Positions 1-8,287 of a stretch of 33,046 bases of DNA are shown piece after piece. The notes below the pieces were generated by a model. It saw only the letters and a list, made by a program, of their open reading frames with translations. It had not been told where the DNA came from and ran no database searches. The stretch spans positions 1 through 33,046 of the forward strand of contig NZ_CAMLIG010000039.1 in the NCBI RefSeq assembly GCF_946480185.1. Reading direction: 5' to 3'. Position numbers and translations under genes: made by a program. The stretch's first letter is position 1. Every line of letters starts with the position of its first letter. This DNA is from an uncultured Pedobacter sp. (GTDB taxonomy: Bacteria; Bacteroidota; Bacteroidia; Sphingobacteriales; Sphingobacteriaceae).

Positions 1-255
1 ATCATGCCCTTTGCTCTCTTTTTTACACTATTTCTTATCCCGAACTCACGTTAAAGTATTGAATGAAAATTTAAGGCGATAATGAAATATACTCCCGCCA
101 ACATCGGTTTTGCGTAATGGTGGGTGACGGATTTCTATTGAACATTTGTGCTAAATCGAACGATAGTAACTCTAATCAACTGTAGTGCTAAAATGCCGCC
201 ACTACGCAAAGCTGTTTACCGTTAGCGGTAACCGTAGCGGACGACACTACCAACA

Positions 256-630
256 ATGACAATGACAAGAATTCACAAAATATTGACCTATTGTATTGCG
301 ACAGTTTGGATTGTAAACGGACTTTTTTGTAAGGTACTAAATCTTGTTCCAAGACACGAACAAATTGTTGTAAGAATATTAGGTGACGACCATTCCAGAC
401 TATTGACAATTCTAATCGGACTTTCAGAAATCATAATGGCTGTTTGGATTTTAAGTGCTTATAAGACAAAGTTAAATGCTATTGCACAAATAGCGGTAGT
501 TGCGACAATGAACACACTTGAATTTATTCTTGTTCCTGACTTGTTGCTTTGGGGGAAACTAAACTCATTCTTTGCATTTATTTTTATTTTAGTTGTTTAC
601 TACAACGAATTTTATCTTAACAAAAAATAA
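256..630 (+). CDS. DoxX-like small membrane protein
   Basis: The 124-residue product is a four-helix membrane protein. Hydrophobic stretches lie near residues 10-28, 48-68, 74-93 and 101-118, a layout typical of DoxX-like families; I recognise the fold type, not a specific function. It opens a tight run of four genes: the next gene (DUF2071) starts 4 bases after its stop, and DoxX-like plus DUF2071 is a recurrent pairing in Bacteroidota. A second ATG two codons in (position 262) is an equally good start. The upstream 255 bases carry no gene and contain inverted-repeat-rich sequence unlike the rest of the window, for example TACCG-TTAG-CGGTA near position 220. The cassette may have been acquired horizontally. 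DoxX family membership is moderately sure; the role is unknown. Confidence 0.7.
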   Translation: MTMTRIHKILTYCIATVWIVNGLFCKVLNLVPRHEQIVVRILGDDHSRLLTILIGLSEIIMAVWILSAYKTKLNAIAQIAVVATMNTLEFILVPDLLLWGKLNSFFAFIFILVVYYNEFYLNKK

Positions 631-634
631 CTCG

Positions 635-1372
635 ATGCTAGCATTTTTAAAAGACCATCCATTTGCAGTTGAAGCGTATTTTGAAAGTTCGCTGGTTTTG
701 ACTTTTGCAGTTCCAAAAGAACAATTACAAAATCTAATTCCAGAATGTTTACAGCTTGATACATTTCAAGACAAATGGGCTTTTGTTGCAGTTGCAATGG
801 TTCAAACAAAAGACTTGCGACCAAAAGGTTTTCCGAAATTTATGGGCAACGATTTTTTTCTTATTGGTTATCGTGTTTTTGTTCGTTACACGAATAATGC
901 AGGTAAAAATTTGCGTGGTTTGTATATTCTGAAATCAGAAACTGACAAAACAAAAATGGAATTTTTTGGAAACATATTTACGCATTACAACTACACCACA
1001 ACGGACATAAAACAAGTTGAACAGCAAAACACAAAAGAAATATCCTCGAAAAAATCAAAGTTCAAAATCACAATAGACAAAACGGAAGAACAAATTTCTT
1101 TGCCTGAACATTCCCCTTTTGCAGACTGGAAGGAAGCAAGAAGATTTGCTGGACCTTTGCCTTTTACGTTCACCTATAACAAGGAAATCAAAGAAGTTTT
1201 AATCATTGAAGGAGTAAGACAAAACTGGACACCAAATCCAGTCAAAGTGATTGATTATAATTTCGATTTTTTAAGTTCTCTAAAACTTGAAAATCCATTG
1301 TTAGCAAATGCTTTCATTATTAAAAACATTCCATACTATTGGAAAAAAGGCAAAATTGAAAAATGGAAATAA
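635..1372 (+). CDS. DUF2071 family protein
   Basis: The product is about 245 residues when started at ATG 635 (sequence MLAFLKDHPFAVEAYFESS). A longer in-frame start at 593 would overlap the preceding gene by 38 bases and adds a low-quality N-terminus, so 635 is preferred. Soluble, with the pattern of DUF2071 (acetoacetate-decarboxylase-like fold): an N-terminal LTFAVPKEQLQNLIPECLQL segment followed by a MVQTKDLRPKGFPKFMG stretch. No transmembrane helix or signal peptide is evident. It starts 4 bases after the DoxX-like gene and overlaps the methyltransferase by 10 bases, so the genes are probably translated from one message. Biochemical function of the family is not established. Confidence 0.75.
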   Translation: MLAFLKDHPFAVEAYFESSLVLTFAVPKEQLQNLIPECLQLDTFQDKWAFVAVAMVQTKDLRPKGFPKFMGNDFFLIGYRVFVRYTNNAGKNLRGLYILKSETDKTKMEFFGNIFTHYNYTTTDIKQVEQQNTKEISSKKSKFKITIDKTEEQISLPEHSPFADWKEARRFAGPLPFTFTYNKEIKEVLIIEGVRQNWTPNPVKVIDYNFDFLSSLKLENPLLANAFIIKNIPYYWKKGKIEKWK

Positions 1373-2112
1373 ACAGACGAAGTTTTCAAGGAGTATTAAA
1401 TATTTTAAGTTTCAATCGACACTTTTACGTGGTTGGGTTCATATTATTAGTCGTAATTATTGGAAGTAAGTATATTTTCAATTGGCCTAACAGTTTGTAT
1501 TTATTGGTTGTTTTGGCATTTATTTATGGACTAACTATGCCATTATTCGTCTCTGCTTATGTTTATGATTTCTCAGGCTTCTACAATTTTGATTGGTTAA
1601 AGAAAATGAAAATTGAAGATACAAAAGACAAATTCAATTTGAACATCAACGCAGGCTTTGACGAAACAAGTTTTATTATAGAAAGTATTTTGCCTAATTC
1701 CAAACTTCAAGTGTATGACTTCTACAACGCCAAACAGCATACTGAACCAGCAATTATCCGAGCAAGAAAGGTGAGTTTGTTTTATCCAAATACACAACAA
1801 ATCAATTCAAATTCAATTCCTCTAAATGACAATTCAGTTGATAATATCTTTTTACTATCAGCAATCCACGAAATTCGCAGACACGATGAAAAAGTGCAAT
1901 TTTTAAAAGAATGTCACAGAGTTTGTAAGCCAAACGGCAATGTGATTATGGTGGAACATTTGAGAGATTTTCCAAACTTTGTAGCATTTACAATCGGCTT
2001 TACGCATTTTTTCTCAAAAGCAACTTGGAAAAAGGCATTTGAAGAAGCCGGGTTTACATCATTTAAAGAAACAAAGTTTACACCTTTTATGTCAATCTTT
2101 AATTGCAACTAA
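1363..2112 (+). CDS. Membrane-anchored class I SAM-dependent methyltransferase
   Basis: A 249-residue protein. Two N-terminal hydrophobic segments (about residues 19-39 and 46-68) precede a soluble domain of class I methyltransferase type: an LQVYDFYNAK strand where the acidic ribose-binding residue is expected, then SIPLNDNSVDNIFLLSAIHE, which matches the motif IV/post-IV pattern of UbiE/COQ5-like enzymes, and ECHRVCKPNGNVIMVEH, the typical motif VI region. The usual glycine-rich motif I is weak (NAGFDETSFI), so SAM binding is inferred rather than seen. It overlaps DUF2071 by 10 bases and shares a TAATG stop-start junction with the next gene. The substrate is unknown; a lipid or membrane quinone-like compound is possible from the anchor but unproven. 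Confidence 0.7.
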   Translation: MEINRRSFQGVLNILSFNRHFYVVGFILLVVIIGSKYIFNWPNSLYLLVVLAFIYGLTMPLFVSAYVYDFSGFYNFDWLKKMKIEDTKDKFNLNINAGFDETSFIIESILPNSKLQVYDFYNAKQHTEPAIIRARKVSLFYPNTQQINSNSIPLNDNSVDNIFLLSAIHEIRRHDEKVQFLKECHRVCKPNGNVIMVEHLRDFPNFVAFTIGFTHFFSKATWKKAFEEAGFTSFKETKFTPFMSIFNCN

Positions 2113-2507
2113 TGGAAATACATTTTAAAATAATTGGTGTTTTATTAATTGTCTTGGCATTGGTTCACATTGTTTTTCCAAAGTACTTTAACTGGGACAA
2201 AGAACTTAAATCTTTGAGTTTAATCAATCGACAAATGATGACCGTACATACATTTTTTATCGCATTGACTGTATTTCTTATGGGTTTACTTTGCTTGACA
2301 TCTTCTGCCGAACTAATCGAAACCAATCTTGGTAAAAAAATATCCCTTGGACTTGGAATATTCTGGACTGTTAGACTTGTCATTCAGTTTTTTGGTTACT
2401 CGACTGACCTTTGGAAAGGAAAGAAATTTGAAACATTTATGCACATAATATTTTCGTTACTTTGGACATATTTAAGTATCATATTTTTGACAACATATTT
2501 TAATTGA
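2112..2507 (+). CDS. Small four-helix membrane protein, unknown function
   Basis: A 131-residue membrane protein starting at the ATG that overlaps the methyltransferase stop (TAATG). A start three codons upstream, inside the methyltransferase, is possible but less likely. Hydrophobic segments lie near residues 4-22, 44-66, 74-95 and 107-128. I do not recognise a named family. The tight coupling (one-base overlap) argues that it works with the methyltransferase or with the DoxX-like protein in the same membrane process. It is the last gene of the cassette; direct-repeat sequence follows about 65 bases after its stop. Confidence 0.65.
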   Translation: MEIHFKIIGVLLIVLALVHIVFPKYFNWDKELKSLSLINRQMMTVHTFFIALTVFLMGLLCLTSSAELIETNLGKKISLGLGIFWTVRLVIQFFGYSTDLWKGKKFETFMHIIFSLLWTYLSIIFLTTYFN

Positions 2508-2572
2508 CAACAACAATAAACATAGCGGACAGAAGAACGCCAGCAGGTAACACGGGTTTGGCAAAAGTGGCG

Positions 2573-2642
2573 GTTCAGTGCTCCGCAGACACATTTGTGG
2601 TTAATCAAAGTTTAGTTCTCCGCATCAACATTTGTGGTGAAA
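2573..2642. repeat. Two tandem degenerate repeats (37-bp period) downstream of the cassette
   Basis: Two imperfect copies start at 2573 and 2610; both contain CTCCGCA followed by ACATTTGTGGT. A third related core, AACATTTGTG, occurs at 141-150 upstream of the cassette. The flanks of this repeat are rich in short inverted repeats (for example GGTG...CACC at 2636-2651). No convincing gene lies between 2508 and 2745, so this stretch looks like non-coding, repeat-derived sequence. Confidence 0.5.
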
Positions 2643-2745
2643 TTCGCCACCTTCGTCAAGCGCCAACCGTTCCGAGAAACCACAAAAAATTCAAGTCCAA
2701 CAACTTACGTGGTAATTTTGTATTTTACACGTAAAGCGAATTGTT

Positions 2746-2984
2746 ATGAATACTAAACTCACTTTAAATCTTGATAAACAAATAACCGACGAAGCGAAAA
2801 TCTATGCAAAAGTCATCGGGTAAGTCTTTCCAAACTAATTGAAAGCTATCTTAATTCTCTGACTAGGGAAACGAAAAAAAAATCTTCTGTCAGTCCATTA
2901 GTTGAAAGTTTAACCGGCATAATTCCAATCGATTATGATGAGAAGAAAGATTACAGAAATTACATCGATAAAAAATATTCATAA
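2746..2984 (+). pseudogene. Frameshifted DUF6364-like antitoxin (ribbon-helix-helix type)
   Basis: Reading from ATG 2746 gives MNTKLTLNLDKQITDEAKIY and then a stop at 2821. Shifting frame at the AAAA run near 2811 continues as HRVSLSKLIESYLNSLT and runs on to a stop at 2982-2984, including DYDEKKDYRNYIDKKYS. The composite is a typical DUF6364/ParD-like antitoxin of about 79 residues with a lysine-rich N-terminal strand and a long helix. One missing A would explain the break. The usual partner, a PIN-domain toxin, should follow directly but is absent, so this is an orphan remnant or a sequencing error in a solitary gene. The frame reconstruction was done by eye. Confidence 0.7.
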
Positions 2985-3139
2985 TAAACAAAAGGTAAAG
3001 CGAGTTAACCTGTATACTCACCCAATATCTCCCAATTCCCCATTTTTGTATCAGAAATTTTAGATTAAAATACAATGATATACCGCCATATATTATAATT
3101 TCGTGGAATTAAGTACTCTTTAGCAAAATATCCTTCTAT

Positions 3140-5650
3140 ATGGTCAATTTAAAGTCTGTATTTGCAGTCGTAACGATTACCTTTTTTGCCACTTTTAGCC
3201 AGGCACAACAAATTCAATCTGATAGCTTACAAAGTAACCAAAGCATTTATAGGGCAACGCCAGAAAAAATAAACGATTTGGTAAATACCAAATTGGATGT
3301 AAAGTTCGATTATAAAAAAGCCTATTTATATGGAAAGGCCTGGATTACTTTAAAACCACACTTTTACCCCACAGATTCTCTTACTTTGGATGCCAAAGGG
3401 ATGGATATTAAGAATGTTTCTATTGTTAACGGAAATATAATCAGTCCGTTAAAGTATAAATATGATAGTTTAGAAGTAAAGATTAATCTAGGAAAAACCT
3501 ATAAATCCTCAGAAAGTTATACCATTTATATCGCATATACATCCAAACCTAATGAGTTTAAAGCCAAAGGAAGCGCTGCGATAACAGATGCAAAAGGTTT
3601 GTACTTTATTAATCCGGATAGTAGCATAAAAGCTAAACCCGTACAAATATGGACACAGGGAGAAACCGAAGGTTCATCTGTTTGGTTTCCAACGATTGAT
3701 AAGCCAAACCAAAAAACCACTGAGGAAATCAGCATGACGGTACTGGATAAGTACGTAACGCTTTCAAACGGAGCATTAATTTCACAAAAGAAAAATGCCG
3801 ACGGTACCCGTACAGATACTTGGAAAATGGACAAACCGCATTCGCCTTATTTATTCATGATGGCCGTTGGCGATTTTAAAGTTTATCATGATAAATACAA
3901 AAACATTCCGGTTGATTATTATTTGGAGCCAGCTTACGCACCTTATGCAAAAGATATTTTTGGTAAAACACCCGAAATGATCGATTTCTATTCCAAGAAA
4001 TTGGGCATCGAATATCCTTGGAATAAATATGCGCAAATTGTGGTAAGAGATTATGTAAGCGGTGCTATGGAGAATACTACTGCAACTTTGCATGGTGCTT
4101 ATGTACAACAAACCAAGCGGGAATTATTGGATGGAAGCGCCGGGGAAGAAACCATTGCTCATGAACTTTTTCACCAATGGTTTGGAGATTATGTAACTAC
4201 CGAAAGCTGGAGCAATTTAACCGTGAACGAATCTTTTGCCAATTTTAGCGAAATACTTTGGTTTGAACATTCAAAGGGAAAAGATTTTGCCGATGCCCAT
4301 AATTACGAAGATATGCAGGCTTACCTGTCATCTCCAGATGCTAAAAACAAGGATTTGGTGCGCTTTCATTATAAAGACAAAGAAGATATGTTTGATGTGG
4401 TAACCTACAATAAAGGTGGCCGTATTTTAAATATGCTAAGGAATTATTTGGGTGAAGATGCTTTTTTTCGGGGATTAAACCTGTACCTAAAAACTAATGC
4501 TTTAGGAAATGGCGAAGCACATCAGCTGCGTTTAGCTTTAGAACAGGTGAGCGGACGGGATTTGAACTGGTTTTTTAACCAATGGTATTTTGGTGCCGGG
4601 CATCCGAACTTAAATATTAGCTATAAATGGGACGAGAATAGCAAAACCGAAACTGTTTATTTAGCGCAAACACAAAAGGAAAACGTGTTTAAGCTTCCTA
4701 TGAAAATTGATGTTTATGAAGGGGGTAAAAAAGTTCGTCATAATTATTGGATGACCAACCGTACAGATTCCATCAGCTTTAAGCTAAACAGCAAGCCCAA
4801 TTTGGTAAATGTTGACGCCGATAAAATTCTTTTAACGGAAAAAACGGATAACAAAACCATCGAAGAATTTGCTTTTCAATATAAGAATGCGCCTTTGTAT
4901 GTAGATAGGTTAGAAGCAATACAAGCGGCAAATAAAGACATCAAAGAAAAAGCTGGTCAGGATATATTAATTGCGGCGTTAAAAGATCCTTATTTTGGAT
5001 TAAGAGTAGAAGCCATCAATAATTTGAAATTGGACAATGCCGAACTCAAAAAAATGATTCTGCCTACTATCATCAATATCGCAAAAACGGATTCCAGTAC
5101 TTTGGTACGGGCTGCCGCAATTGAATCTTTAGCCAACCTTCAGGATAAAGCGTATATGACTTTATTTATGGATGCTTTAAAAAATCCATCTTACGCTATA
5201 GAAGGCGCTGCCCTAAATGCAATTGCCGCAATTGATATTGATAAAGCTAAAACTTTGGCAAATGGTTTAGAGAAAGACAGTAAAGGCCCATTGGTAGCAT
5301 CCATAGTAAATATTTACGGCGTACAAGGCGGAGATGCCGAGTTTCCTTATGTTTACAGTTCGTTTCAGGGCGCAGGCACACAAACTCAGTTTGATATGAT
5401 TCCGGGTTTGGCCAGTATTTTAATGAATGTAAAAGACATTCAAAACTTACAGCAGGGTTTAGATGAGTTAGCGTCTATGGCGAAGAAATTTACAAAATAC
5501 AGTGTAGATAAATACGTAAACGTGATGTTGAACAATGTTTTACAAGCGAAAAAGGACGATAGGGACAAAGCATCGGTAGCAGCTAAACCAAATTTTGATG
5601 CACAGATAATAGCTATTCAAAAAACTATTGCTGAGATAGAGAAGTTGTAA
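3140..5650 (+). CDS. M1 family metallopeptidase (aminopeptidase N-like), exported
   Basis: An 836-residue zinc aminopeptidase. An N-terminal signal peptide (about residues 1-22, ending FSQAQQ) directs export to the periplasm or outer membrane. The exopeptidase motif GAMEN is at 308-312, the zinc site HELFH at 341-345 with the third zinc ligand E364 in NESFANF (families usually show NEGFA, so serine replaces glycine), and a YNKGG segment near residue 423 carries the expected catalytic-tyrosine region. The C-terminal third (about 570-830) is helical with HEAT-like repeats. Expected role: trimming N-terminal residues from peptides during nutrient use. It stands alone, with no co-directional neighbour closer than 80 bases. 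I saw no clear TAnnTTTG promoter upstream. Confidence 0.93.
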   Translation: MVNLKSVFAVVTITFFATFSQAQQIQSDSLQSNQSIYRATPEKINDLVNTKLDVKFDYKKAYLYGKAWITLKPHFYPTDSLTLDAKGMDIKNVSIVNGNIISPLKYKYDSLEVKINLGKTYKSSESYTIYIAYTSKPNEFKAKGSAAITDAKGLYFINPDSSIKAKPVQIWTQGETEGSSVWFPTIDKPNQKTTEEISMTVLDKYVTLSNGALISQKKNADGTRTDTWKMDKPHSPYLFMMAVGDFKVYHDKYKNIPVDYYLEPAYAPYAKDIFGKTPEMIDFYSKKLGIEYPWNKYAQIVVRDYVSGAMENTTATLHGAYVQQTKRELLDGSAGEETIAHELFHQWFGDYVTTESWSNLTVNESFANFSEILWFEHSKGKDFADAHNYEDMQAYLSSPDAKNKDLVRFHYKDKEDMFDVVTYNKGGRILNMLRNYLGEDAFFRGLNLYLKTNALGNGEAHQLRLALEQVSGRDLNWFFNQWYFGAGHPNLNISYKWDENSKTETVYLAQTQKENVFKLPMKIDVYEGGKKVRHNYWMTNRTDSISFKLNSKPNLVNVDADKILLTEKTDNKTIEEFAFQYKNAPLYVDRLEAIQAANKDIKEKAGQDILIAALKDPYFGLRVEAINNLKLDNAELKKMILPTIINIAKTDSSTLVRAAAIESLANLQDKAYMTLFMDALKNPSYAIEGAALNAIAAIDIDKAKTLANGLEKDSKGPLVASIVNIYGVQGGDAEFPYVYSSFQGAGTQTQFDMIPGLASILMNVKDIQNLQQGLDELASMAKKFTKYSVDKYVNVMLNNVLQAKKDDRDKASVAAKPNFDAQIIAIQKTIAEIEKL

Positions 5651-5722
5651 TAACTCATACCCATTTACGTTTTAGTGAGTTACAAAGCCGATTTTTTATT
5701 CTTAAAATCTAATAATAGATTG

Positions 5723-5730
5723 TATTTTTG
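5723..5730 (+). promoter_or_regulatory. Bacteroidota -7 promoter box (TATTTTTG)
   Basis: TATTTTTG is an exact match to TAnnTTTG and ends only 3 bases before ATG 5734, so the transcript would have almost no leader. No good TTTG -33 box is visible at the usual spacing. Confidence 0.4.
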
Positions 5731-5733
5731 GTT

Positions 5734-5943
5734 ATGACAACGATAATAGCTCACATCCCGGAAAGTTCAAGAATGAAGGTGAAAAAATTCATTGAAGAGC
5801 TCGGTGGTGAAATTCTTTCTAAAAAGGAGTTTACAAAACTTTCCGTATTGAAAGAAATGGAGGAGGGTTTTATGGAGGCGAAAGAAATAGAAAAGGGAAC
5901 ACGTGAAGGATTTTCATTAAAAGAAATTATAAGTGGGGAATAA
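5734..5943 (+). CDS. Small putative antitoxin of a type II TA pair
   Basis: A 69-residue, highly charged helical protein (MTTIIAHIPESSRMKVKKFI at its start), beginning at ATG 5734; a TTG two codons upstream is not needed. Its length, its charge and a downstream reading frame resembling a RelE/ParE toxin make it a likely antitoxin. The toxin start overlaps its last codons (GTG at 5933), the usual antitoxin-toxin coupling. I do not recognise its family by sequence, so the assignment rests mostly on context. Confidence 0.6.
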   Translation: MTTIIAHIPESSRMKVKKFIEELGGEILSKKEFTKLSVLKEMEEGFMEAKEIEKGTREGFSLKEIISGE

Positions 5944-6266
5944 GGTTGTTGCAACTTCTGTTTTCAAACGAAAGGTAAAACCTCTTTTAAAAAAAGTATA
6001 AAACGTTAGGCGATAGCCTTTTAGAACTCGAAAAAAAGCTTATTCAAAATCCTTTTCTCGGAGTAAGTTATGGTAACAATGTTTTCAAAATCAGACTGGC
6101 GGATCCGTCAAAAGGTAAAGGTAAAAGTGGAGGATTTCGGGTAATTACTTATTTAGTCAACCATTCCTTTAATTCCATAACAATTCAGTTAATCACCATA
6201 TTAAACAAATCTGAAGAGGACACTATCAAAAAAGAAGACGTGTTGAAACTAATTGAAGACTTATAA
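5933..6266 (+). pseudogene. Frameshifted RelE/ParE-like toxin
   Basis: From GTG 5933 the frame reads VGNKVVATSVFKRKVKPLLK and stops at TAA 6000. Moving one base forward at the A7 run (5979-5985) gives KYKTLGDSLLELEKKLIQNP, then GNNVFKIRLADPSKGKGKSG, then GGFRVITYLV and a stop at 6264-6266. The joined product of about 110 residues has the strand-helix-strand layout and the basic K/R-rich sheet of RelE/ParE RNases. A6 instead of A7 would restore it. The break either inactivates the toxin or is a homopolymer sequencing error; a live antitoxin beside a dead toxin is a stable end state. Confidence 0.7.
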
Positions 6267-6279
6267 ACATACCCAAATA

Positions 6280-6313
6280 ACAAAGCCGATTTTCTTTAGA
6301 AAATCGGCTTTGT
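6280..6313. terminator. Bidirectional terminator hairpin
   Basis: A perfect 15-bp inverted repeat: ACAAAGCCGATTTTC, loop TTTA, GAAAATCGGCTTTGT. It lies between the convergent toxin remnant (+) and fasciclin gene (-) and can serve both. The half-arm ACAAAGCCGATTTT also occurs alone near 5683, after the M1 peptidase. Confidence 0.8.
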
Positions 6314-6384
6314 GGTTATAAGTACTTTGGTTTTTATAGCTTTTATGAGTCTAACTCCAACTCATTACTATTGAACTCAATTAA

Positions 6385-6936
6385 CTATTTTGGCATTAAA
6401 ACAGTATCAATTACGTGGATAACACCGTTCTTTTGGTTAACATCAGCAATGGTTACATAAGCAGAACCACCTTTTGCATCCCATAATTTAACTTTTTTGC
6501 CGTCCATAGAAGCGTAAAGTTTTTCGCCTTGTACTGTGGTGAAAGTAGCTTTACCTTTTCCTTTTTTAATGGCAGCCATAATATCAGCGGCACTGTATTT
6601 ACCGGCCAAAACATGATAAGTTAAAATTTTGGTCAACATTGCTTTGTTTTCTGGTTTTACCAAAGTTTCAACAGTTCCTTTTGGCAATTTGTCAAACGCT
6701 TCATTGGTTGGAGCAAATACCGTAAACGGGCCGGCACTTTTTAAAGTTTCAATTAAACCTGCTGCTTTTACTGCTGCAACTAAAGTAGTGTGGTCTTTAG
6801 AATTTACAGCATTGTCAACAATATCTTTTGTGTTGTACATTGCTGCACCGCCAACCATTGGGTTTTTTTGTGCGAAAGCTTGGGGAGCGAATGCGATAGC
6901 TACTAAGGCAAATGCTACTAGAAATAATTTTTTCAT
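6385..6936 (-). CDS. Exported fasciclin-domain protein
   Basis: A 183-residue protein with a clear signal peptide (MKKLFLVAFALVAIAFAPQA, cleavage near residue 22) followed by one FAS1 domain (about residues 36-181). The FAS1 hallmarks are visible: GPFTVFAPTNEAFDKLP (H1 motif), LTYHVLAGKY (YH motif) and the closing GVIHVIDTVLMPK (H2 motif). Single-FAS1 exported proteins are common in Bacteroidota and are linked to adhesion or surface association; a precise role cannot be read from sequence. It is monocistronic, with a TATGTTTG promoter box upstream and a shared terminator downstream. Confidence 0.93.
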   Translation of the reverse strand: MKKLFLVAFALVAIAFAPQAFAQKNPMVGGAAMYNTKDIVDNAVNSKDHTTLVAAVKAAGLIETLKSAGPFTVFAPTNEAFDKLPKGTVETLVKPENKAMLTKILTYHVLAGKYSAADIMAAIKKGKGKATFTTVQGEKLYASMDGKKVKLWDAKGGSAYVTIADVNQKNGVIHVIDTVLMPK

Positions 6937-6991
6937 GTCTGTTTATCTTTATTTGCGATGATTAACGGAGAAAATTTATTGGCGGATTTTG

Positions 6992-6999
6992 CAAACATA
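6992..6999 (-). promoter_or_regulatory. Bacteroidota -7 promoter box for the fasciclin gene
   Basis: On the minus strand TATGTTTG (followed by C) exactly fits TAnnTTTG(C), 55 bases upstream of the fasciclin ATG, giving a leader of about 50 bases. I did not find a convincing -33 TTTG. Confidence 0.5.
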
Positions 7000-7287
7000 A
7001 AATAATTTAAAATAGTTGAATTTTGGGTATCCGGGTGGGTTTTTCGCTAAATCTTTTTTTTCCTTCGACTCCGGATGACAAAAAAAAGGATGGCGCTGCA
7101 ATCCCTGATGCGATAAAACGGAAATGAGTTTAAGCAAAAGCCATCGAGTTATCAATTTTTAAAACAAAAAAAACTTTAATAATAGATTGACTAAATCCTT
7201 ACGTTAAAATCTAGATAGCATAATTAGGTAGCGGATTAAAAGAATGTGGCATCGCTTATGTTAAAGATTAAACGATTATCAAAAACT
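7000..7287. other. Intergenic region with a repeat half-site
   Basis: About 290 bases without a supported gene between the divergent fasciclin and CDF genes. CTTCGACTCCG (7063-7073) followed by GATGACA matches the conserved half of the inverted repeat found at 28220-28288, so this is probably a solo repeat arm. Otherwise the stretch is AT-rich, and no promoter for the CDF gene stands out. Confidence 0.4.
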
Positions 7288-8256
7288 ATGACATCAAACT
7301 CCAAAATATCCATATATGCCGCGTTGGCTGCTAATATCGGCATAGCTATCATCAAGTTTATTGCCGCAGCAATTACCGGGAGTTCTTCCATGCTTTCAGA
7401 AGGGATTCACAGTGCTGTTGATTCCGGGGACCAATTGTTGTTGCTAGTTGGGATTAAAAGAAGCAAGCGCCCGGCAGATGAAAACCATCCCTTTGGCCAC
7501 GGACAGGAGCTTTACTTTTGGTCATTGATTGTAGCGGTATTAATATTTGGATTGGGTGGCGGAATGTCTGTTTATGAAGGAATAATTCATATTAAAAACC
7601 CGGAGATTTTAACTAAGCCGCTTTGGAATTATATTGTTTTAGTAATAGCTTTTTTGTTTGAAGGAACATCATTTGTAATTGCCGTTAAAGGATTTTTAAA
7701 GTTAGAAGGCAAGGGAGATTTCTTTCGCAAATTAAAGCAAAGTAAAGATCCGTCACTTTTTGTGGTAATTTATGAAGACGGCGCCGCTTTATGTGGCCTA
7801 TGTTTAGCCGGAGCTGGGATATTTTTAAGTCATTATTTTAATGATCCAAAAATAGACGGTTTTGCTTCAATTTTAATTGGTGCTCTATTGGCAGTTGTAG
7901 CAATAAGCTTGGTTATTGAAAGCCGGAAGCTATTGATAGGGGAGAGTGCAAATAAATCTCAGGTAGAACTCATTAGTGTTTTAGTAAATGCTGATGAAGA
8001 TGTAGAAACCTTACGTCCGCCTTTAACCATGCAAATGGGACCCAATGAAATTTTACTGGCTTTGGATATTCAATTTAAAACACATTTACACGGAACAGAG
8101 GTTGCACAGGTAATTCAGCGTTTAGAGGAAAAAATCAAAACAGAAATTCCAATGGTGAAACAGATTTTTATTGAGGCGAACTTTTTTAAAGCCTCACCCC
8201 AACCCTCTTCGAACGAGAGGGGGCTATTTGCTAACGGAAATGTAGAACTAAGATAA
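7288..8256 (+). CDS. Cation diffusion facilitator (CDF) family metal transporter
   Basis: About 322 residues from ATG 7288 (MTSNSKISIYAALAANIGIA). Longer in-frame starts (GTG 7246, ATG 7258) add a basic tail unlike the family. CDF signatures: MLSEGIHSAVDSGDQ in helix 2 with metal-site H41/D45, and HPFGHGQELYFW with H67 and H71 after it. YEDGAALCGL gives the helix 5 aspartate. Six helices are followed by a cytoplasmic CDF C-terminal domain (about residues 205-300). Such proteins export Zn2+, Co2+, Fe2+ or similar using the proton gradient; the metal cannot be assigned. The last residues (from KASPQPSSNERG) are encoded by a repeat-like palindrome and are probably not part of the original protein. 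Confidence 0.9.
   Translation: MTSNSKISIYAALAANIGIAIIKFIAAAITGSSSMLSEGIHSAVDSGDQLLLLVGIKRSKRPADENHPFGHGQELYFWSLIVAVLIFGLGGGMSVYEGIIHIKNPEILTKPLWNYIVLVIAFLFEGTSFVIAVKGFLKLEGKGDFFRKLKQSKDPSLFVVIYEDGAALCGLCLAGAGIFLSHYFNDPKIDGFASILIGALLAVVAISLVIESRKLLIGESANKSQVELISVLVNADEDVETLRPPLTMQMGPNEILLALDIQFKTHLHGTEVAQVIQRLEEKIKTEIPMVKQIFIEANFFKASPQPSSNERGLFANGNVELR
8192..8222. repeat. REP-like palindrome inside the CDF 3' end
   Basis: CCTCACCCCAACCCTC followed by TTCGAACGAGAGGG forms an imperfect palindrome (CCCTCTTCG / CGAGAGGG), a common type of dispersed intergenic repeat. Here it is read through as coding sequence and supplies the C-terminal tail of the CDF protein. Confidence 0.55.
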
Positions 8257-8287
8257 ATTATCCTAAAAGACCTAACCACCTAACAAA

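Noticed and set aside
2504..2734. 76-codon open frame on the plus strand
   Set aside because: It starts with a non-ATG codon, runs through the tandem repeat and inverted repeats, and has a composition unlike real genes here.
5979..6010. Programmed frameshifting at the toxin A7 run
   Set aside because: The needed shift is +1, not the -1 favoured by A AAA AAG slippery sites, and no stimulatory structure is evident; mutation or sequencing error is simpler.
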